Shown one piece after another: positions 6,158 through 9,560 of a stretch of DNA of 9,560 nt. The notes under the pieces were generated by a model. The model was given only the letters and a program-made list of their open reading frames with translations. It was not told where the DNA came from and ran no database searches. Location: contig CAKSAW010000042.1 of assembly GCA_934437695.1 (NCBI GenBank), forward strand, positions 1 through 9,560. Reading direction: 5' to 3'. The stretch comes from an uncultured Blautia sp. GTDB lineage: Bacteria > Bacillota > Clostridia > Lachnospirales > Lachnospiraceae. Made by a program: the position numbers and the translations under genes. Position 1 is the first letter of the stretch; every line of letters starts with the position of its first letter.

Positions 6158-7132
6158 TTATTCCGTAATCTCCGGATAATGACATTTTACAATATGTCCG
6201 GGTGCAATTTCAACAGGTGTCGGCACCTGTGCTTTGCATTTTTCTGTACAATGCGGGCATCGTGTATGGAACAGACATCCACTTGGCGGATTGCTTGGAC
6301 TTGGAAGATCACCTTTTAATGTGATACGTTCCTTTGTCAGATCCGGATCCGGGATCGGCACTGCTGAGAGAAGTGCTCTGGTATATGGATGTCTTGGATT
6401 TGCATAAAGCTCTTTCTTTGGTGCTGTCTCTACGATCGTACCAAGGTACATAACACCAATTCTGTCTGAAATCATCTCAACAACACTCAGGTCATGAGAA
6501 ATGAACAGGTAGGTAAGATTAAAATCTTTCTGCAGCTGCTGCAGAAGGTTCAGTACCTGTGCCTGAATGGAAACATCAAGTGCTGATACAGGCTCATCTG
6601 CAATGATCAGCTTTGGCTGTACAGTCAGTGCTCTGGCGATTCCGATACGCTGACGCTGGCCGCCTGAGAATTCATGAGGATAACGTTCTCCGTGAGACGG
6701 GCTTAAGCCTACGGTTCCCAGAAGTTCATGAACCTTCTTAAGTCTCTCACCTGCACTCATATTTGTATGGATCAGAAGCGGCTCACCGATAAGATCCTGA
6801 ACCTTCATTCTTGGATTCAGGGAACCATATGGATCCTGGAATACCATCTGGATGTCAGAACGTAAAGAACGCATTTCCTTCTCAGTAAGTTTGGAAATCT
6901 CTTTTCCCTCAAACCAGATCTCACCGGAATCCGGTATGATCAGATGATCGATCAGTTTACCTGTGGTAGACTTTCCACAACCGGACTCTCCTACCAAAGA
7001 AAAGGTTTCGCCCGGATAAATATCAAAAGATACATCATTTACAGCATGGACAAGTTTCTTCTTGCTGAACATTCCTCCGTTTGCCTGGAATGTTTTTTTC
7101 ATATTTTTTACTGATAATAAGGGCTCGCTCAC
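6158..7132 (-). CDS. Opp/Dpp-type ABC transporter ATPase (DppF/OppF-like)
   Basis: A 324-residue ATPase that energises import through the adjacent permeases, on the inner face of the membrane. Walker A is GESGCGKST (48-56), Q-loop Gln99, signature FSGGQ (155-159), Walker B LIIADE (175-180) and switch His213. The C-terminal oligopeptide-transporter tail carries Cys286, Cys292, Cys299 and Cys317, plus Cys295; related Dpp ATPases bind a 4Fe-4S cluster with such cysteines. It starts with GTG. AAAGGAGG at 7141-7148 lies 8 nt upstream, inside the end of the preceding gene, and only 3 nt separate the two genes. A canonical signature and Walker B make it the catalytically competent partner. Substrate cannot be told from the ATPase. 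Confidence 0.95.
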   Translation of the reverse strand: MSEPLLSVKNMKKTFQANGGMFSKKKLVHAVNDVSFDIYPGETFSLVGESGCGKSTTGKLIDHLIIPDSGEIWFEGKEISKLTEKEMRSLRSDIQMVFQDPYGSLNPRMKVQDLIGEPLLIHTNMSAGERLKKVHELLGTVGLSPSHGERYPHEFSGGQRQRIGIARALTVQPKLIIADEPVSALDVSIQAQVLNLLQQLQKDFNLTYLFISHDLSVVEMISDRIGVMYLGTIVETAPKKELYANPRHPYTRALLSAVPIPDPDLTKERITLKGDLPSPSNPPSGCLFHTRCPHCTEKCKAQVPTPVEIAPGHIVKCHYPEITE

Positions 7133-7135
7133 TGG

Positions 7136-8125
7136 TTATGCCTCCTTTCCGCTCTTGTTCAGCAGATGACATCTGCATTTTCTTGTGCCTGCCTCATTGA
7201 TGCTTACAAGCTCCGGCTCCTGCTGATGGCAGATATCCGTCGCATATTTACATCTCGGTGCAAATTTACATCCCTTGGGCATCACAGACAGATCCGGTAC
7301 ACTTCCCGGGATAGACGGCAGGGATTCCACACCGCTTCCAAGCTTTGGCACAGAACCGATCAGACCCTGTGTATATGGATGCTTAGGATCTGCAAACAGA
7401 TCATGTACAGGTGCCTCTTCCACAATACGTCCCGCATACATAACAACAACTCTGGAACACATTTCTGCCACAACGCCAAGGTCATGTGTGATCATCAGGA
7501 TACCTGTATTTTTCTTAGCTCTGATCTCCTCCATCAGTTCCAGGATCTGTGCCTGGATCGTAACGTCAAGAGCTGTTGTAGGCTCATCTGCGATCAGAAG
7601 CTCCGGCTCACAAGACATTGCCATAGCGATCATAACGCGCTGGCACATACCGCCTGAAAGCTGATGCGGGTAACTCTTCAGTGTCATATCCGGCTCAGGG
7701 ATACCTACGGATTTCAGTACCTCAAATGCTCTGTTGTGTGCTTCTTCTTTTGAGAAATTGTTGTGAAGAAGGATCGCTTCTGTCAGCTGTTTCTCGATTC
7801 TCATACATGGATTCAGAGAGTTCATAGGCTCCTGGAAGATCATGGCAACTTCACGTCCTCTGATCTTTCTCATGCCTTTTTTATCTTCTTTGAGAAGATC
7901 CTTGCCATTAAGCAGGATCTCACCGTTGGAAATCTTACTGTTACGTGCCAGAAGTTTCATAATGGAAAGGGAAGTTACGGATTTACCGCATCCGGACTCT
8001 CCTACCAGACCAAGGATCTCACCCGGCTGAATGGAGAAGCTTACATTATTAACTGCTGTCACCCATGTTTTATCTCTTTTAAACTCCGTACGGAGGTTCT
8101 TTACTTCTAATAATTTTTCTGCCAT
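7136..8125 (-). CDS. Opp/Dpp-type ABC transporter ATPase (DppD/OppD-like)
   Basis: A 329-residue ATPase, the usual first of the Dpp ATPase pair. Walker A is GESGCGKSV (42-50), Q-loop Gln98, signature LSGGM (156-160) followed by CQRVMIAMA, Walker B LLIADE (176-181) and switch His214. The C-terminal tail has Cys286, Cys292 and Cys299 and a CRC at 317-319, matching the iron-sulfur pattern of Dpp-type ATPases. The signature has Met where Gln is commonest, a variant often seen in DppD proteins. AGGAGG at 8134-8139 lies 8 nt before the ATG and shares bases with the stop codon of the permease gene (TAGGAGG), so the two are tightly coupled. It should form a heterodimer with the next ATPase beneath the two permeases. 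Confidence 0.95.
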   Translation of the reverse strand: MAEKLLEVKNLRTEFKRDKTWVTAVNNVSFSIQPGEILGLVGESGCGKSVTSLSIMKLLARNSKISNGEILLNGKDLLKEDKKGMRKIRGREVAMIFQEPMNSLNPCMRIEKQLTEAILLHNNFSKEEAHNRAFEVLKSVGIPEPDMTLKSYPHQLSGGMCQRVMIAMAMSCEPELLIADEPTTALDVTIQAQILELMEEIRAKKNTGILMITHDLGVVAEMCSRVVVMYAGRIVEEAPVHDLFADPKHPYTQGLIGSVPKLGSGVESLPSIPGSVPDLSVMPKGCKFAPRCKYATDICHQQEPELVSINEAGTRKCRCHLLNKSGKEA

Positions 8126-8137
8126 GGTTTCTTCCTC

Positions 8138-9037
8138 CTAGTTCATCTTTGGATCCAGGGTATCTCTGAGACCGTCGCCCAGCAGGTTGAATGCCAGAAC
8201 TGTAAGGAAAATCAGAATACCAGGGAACAGTACCATATGAGGAGCTGTGTTCAGATAGTTACGTCCTGTGGAAAGCATAGAACCCCAGTCAGGCTCTGTA
8301 ACATTCGCACCAAATCCCAGGAAGCTTAAGGATGAAGCTGCAAGGATCGCAGTACCTACACGCATGGTAAAGTTAACGATCATGGACTGGATAGTTCCGG
8401 GGAAAATGTGTACAAACAGGATTCTCATATTTGAACATCCCAGAGAACGGGCTACTTCTACATAAGGAGCCTGTTTTACGGAAATCGTAGCACTTCGTAT
8501 GATTCGTGCAAATGACGGCACTGTAAATACCGCAACAGCGATCATAACGTTCACCATACCCTGTCCGATGATAGCAACAACTGCGATTGCAAGAAGGATA
8601 TCAGGGAAAGCAAAAAGTACATCACAGCATCTCATGATCAGAGAATCTATAATTCCTCCATAGAAGCCTGCGATCAGTCCAAGGACAACACCAAGGGCTG
8701 TACCGATAATGGTAGCTGTCAGCGCACATGTCAGGGAAAGTCTGGTACCGACCATCAGACGTGAAAATACGTCCTGTCCGTATTCATTGGTTCCCCAGAT
8801 ATGAGCTGCGCTGGGTCCCTGCATCATAGCTGTGTAATCAGGTGCCTGAGGATCATACGGAACTACATACGGTCCTATGATCGCCATCAAAATGATAAAA
8901 ACAATAAATGCCAGAGAAATCACTGCTGTTTTTCTCTTCATGAATTTCTTTACAAATTCTTTGAACTTGCTCTGTGCCTTAGGGAGTTCTTCGGCAGCAG
9001 CAAGGTTAATAGTTGATGTTGTATTCTTATCTGCCAT
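8138..9037 (-). CDS. Opp/Dpp-type ABC transporter permease (DppC-like)
   Basis: A 299-residue inner-membrane permease. After a polar N-terminus, the first helix is at 38-60, followed by the typical external segment with YDPQAP and HIWGTNEYGQDVFSRL (79-94). The five-helix transport core spans 100-290. The EAA loop that contacts the ATPases is EVARSLGCSNMRILFVHIFPG (near 194-214), and the C-terminus ends in the family-typical LLGDGLRDTLDPKMN. I place the start at ATG 9037, not the ATG at 9058: AGGAGG at 9045-9050 is 7 nt upstream, and the longer version would simply translate that ribosome site (NRGGEK) and overlap the previous gene. Confidence 0.95.
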   Translation of the reverse strand: MADKNTTSTINLAAAEELPKAQSKFKEFVKKFMKRKTAVISLAFIVFIILMAIIGPYVVPYDPQAPDYTAMMQGPSAAHIWGTNEYGQDVFSRLMVGTRLSLTCALTATIIGTALGVVLGLIAGFYGGIIDSLIMRCCDVLFAFPDILLAIAVVAIIGQGMVNVMIAVAVFTVPSFARIIRSATISVKQAPYVEVARSLGCSNMRILFVHIFPGTIQSMIVNFTMRVGTAILAASSLSFLGFGANVTEPDWGSMLSTGRNYLNTAPHMVLFPGILIFLTVLAFNLLGDGLRDTLDPKMN

Positions 9038-9044
9038 CTTCTCT

Positions 9045-9050
9045 CCTCCT
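9045..9050 (-). promoter_or_regulatory. Ribosome binding site of the DppC-like gene
   Basis: AGGAGG on the minus strand, 7 nt before the ATG at 9037. It decides the start, because an in-frame ATG at 9058 lies upstream of this site. Confidence 0.85.
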
Positions 9051-9560
9051 CTATTCATAACGTACTCTTGGGTTAATTACGCCATAAAGAACATCTACGA
9101 CCAGGTTGATCAGGATATATTCTGTAGCAAAGAACAGAAGCAGTGCCTGAACTACCTTGTAATCTCTAAGCTGGATGGAGTCAACAAGAAGACGTCCAAG
9201 ACCAGGGATAGAGAATACAGTCTCAGCCATAACAGATCCGGAAAGAAGACCACCGATCTGAAGTCCGGCTACTGTTATGATCTCGATCAGAGAGTTCTTA
9301 AATGCATGACGCATAACTACCAGTGATTCAGAGAGACCTTTTGCACGTGCTGTACGCACATAATCCTCACGCATTGTCTCAAGCATGGAGGATCTGGAGA
9401 ATCTGGCAAGTACAGCCATGATTCCTGCTCCCATTGTGAGTGATGGAAGAATATAGCTCTTCCAGGTCTCCAGTCCGCTGGTTGGAAGCCATCCCAGGCT
9501 TACTGAAAAAAGCTGGATCAATTCCAGACCTAACCAGAAACTTGGAACAGATATACCTGC
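9051..9560 (-). CDS. Opp/Dpp-type ABC transporter permease (DppB-like), N-terminus outside the window
   Basis: The last 169 residues of a permease; the frame is open to the window edge, and the first visible codons give AGISVPSFWLGLELIQL, a typical mid-DppB segment. Full family members are about 310-340 residues, so roughly half is missing to the right. Visible features are GWLPTSG (23-29), the EAA loop DYVRTARAKGLSESLVVMRH (66-85), GGLLSGSVMAETVFSIPGLG (103-122) and a final helix ending in the characteristic NPRVRYE. The codon at 9519-9521 is TTG, an internal Leu, not a start. The gene stops 13 nt before the DppC-like start. A solute-binding lipoprotein is expected further right. Confidence 0.95.
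   Translation of the reverse strand, partial: AGISVPSFWLGLELIQLFSVSLGWLPTSGLETWKSYILPSLTMGAGIMAVLARFSRSSMLETMREDYVRTARAKGLSESLVVMRHAFKNSLIEIITVAGLQIGGLLSGSVMAETVFSIPGLGRLLVDSIQLRDYKVVQALLLFFATEYILINLVVDVLYGVINPRVRYE

Noticed and set aside
9038..9058. DppC-like start at ATG 9058
   Set aside because: It lies upstream of the AGGAGG at 9045-9050, would encode that ribosome site as NRGGEK, and overlaps the DppB-like gene by 8 nt.
1..9560. CRISPR array, tRNA, rRNA, insertion sequence or phage genes
   Set aside because: I saw no regularly spaced repeats, cloverleaf-like segments, transposase or integrase frames, or target-site duplications; nearly all of the window is occupied by recognised genes.

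Overview
The window looks like chromosomal DNA of a gut Firmicute, most likely a Lachnospiraceae relative (Blautia/Ruminococcus type). This is an inference from moderate GC, strong AGGAGG-type ribosome sites, ATG/GTG starts, compact co-directional genes and the protein families present. No phylogenetic marker gene is present, so the genus is not established.

Layout. (1) 42-560, plus strand: a small secreted, C-terminally membrane-anchored protein resembling the NEAT/Shp haem-binding families. (2) 557-613: an imperfect 27-nt palindrome followed by a strong hairpin terminator, flanked by A and T runs, that serves both converging transcripts. (3) 628-9560, minus strand, read right to left: one long co-directional cluster of dppB-like permease (cut by the right edge), dppC-like permease, dppD-like ATPase, dppF-like ATPase, DeoR-family regulator, CutC-family protein, an 834-residue transglutaminase-like protein, and a GH29 alpha-L-fucosidase. 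Gaps are 3-13 nt within the transporter, about 66 nt before the regulator, 51 nt after it, an ATGA overlap between cutC and the transglutaminase-like gene, and 92 nt before the fucosidase. No internal terminator is visible, so a single operon ending at the shared terminator is the simplest reading. Its promoter and the solute-binding protein should lie beyond the right edge.

How the genes may work together. The fucosidase and the transglutaminase-like protein both lack a signal peptide, so they should act on something already in the cytoplasm. The Opp/Dpp-type importer is the obvious way in, and a DeoR-type repressor usually senses a phosphorylated sugar. The transglutaminase-like protein carries a GRCGE / NHAW / ACE active-site pattern that recalls cytosolic peptide:N-glycanase. 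A testable hypothesis is that this is an uptake-and-dismantling system for fucosylated glycopeptides or glycosyl-asparagines, with CutC playing an undefined metabolic role. This is inference; a fucosylated oligosaccharide system with an unrelated amidase or protease is the main alternative.

The rest is ordinary gene-dense DNA. I saw no tRNA, rRNA, CRISPR array, insertion sequence or prophage gene.
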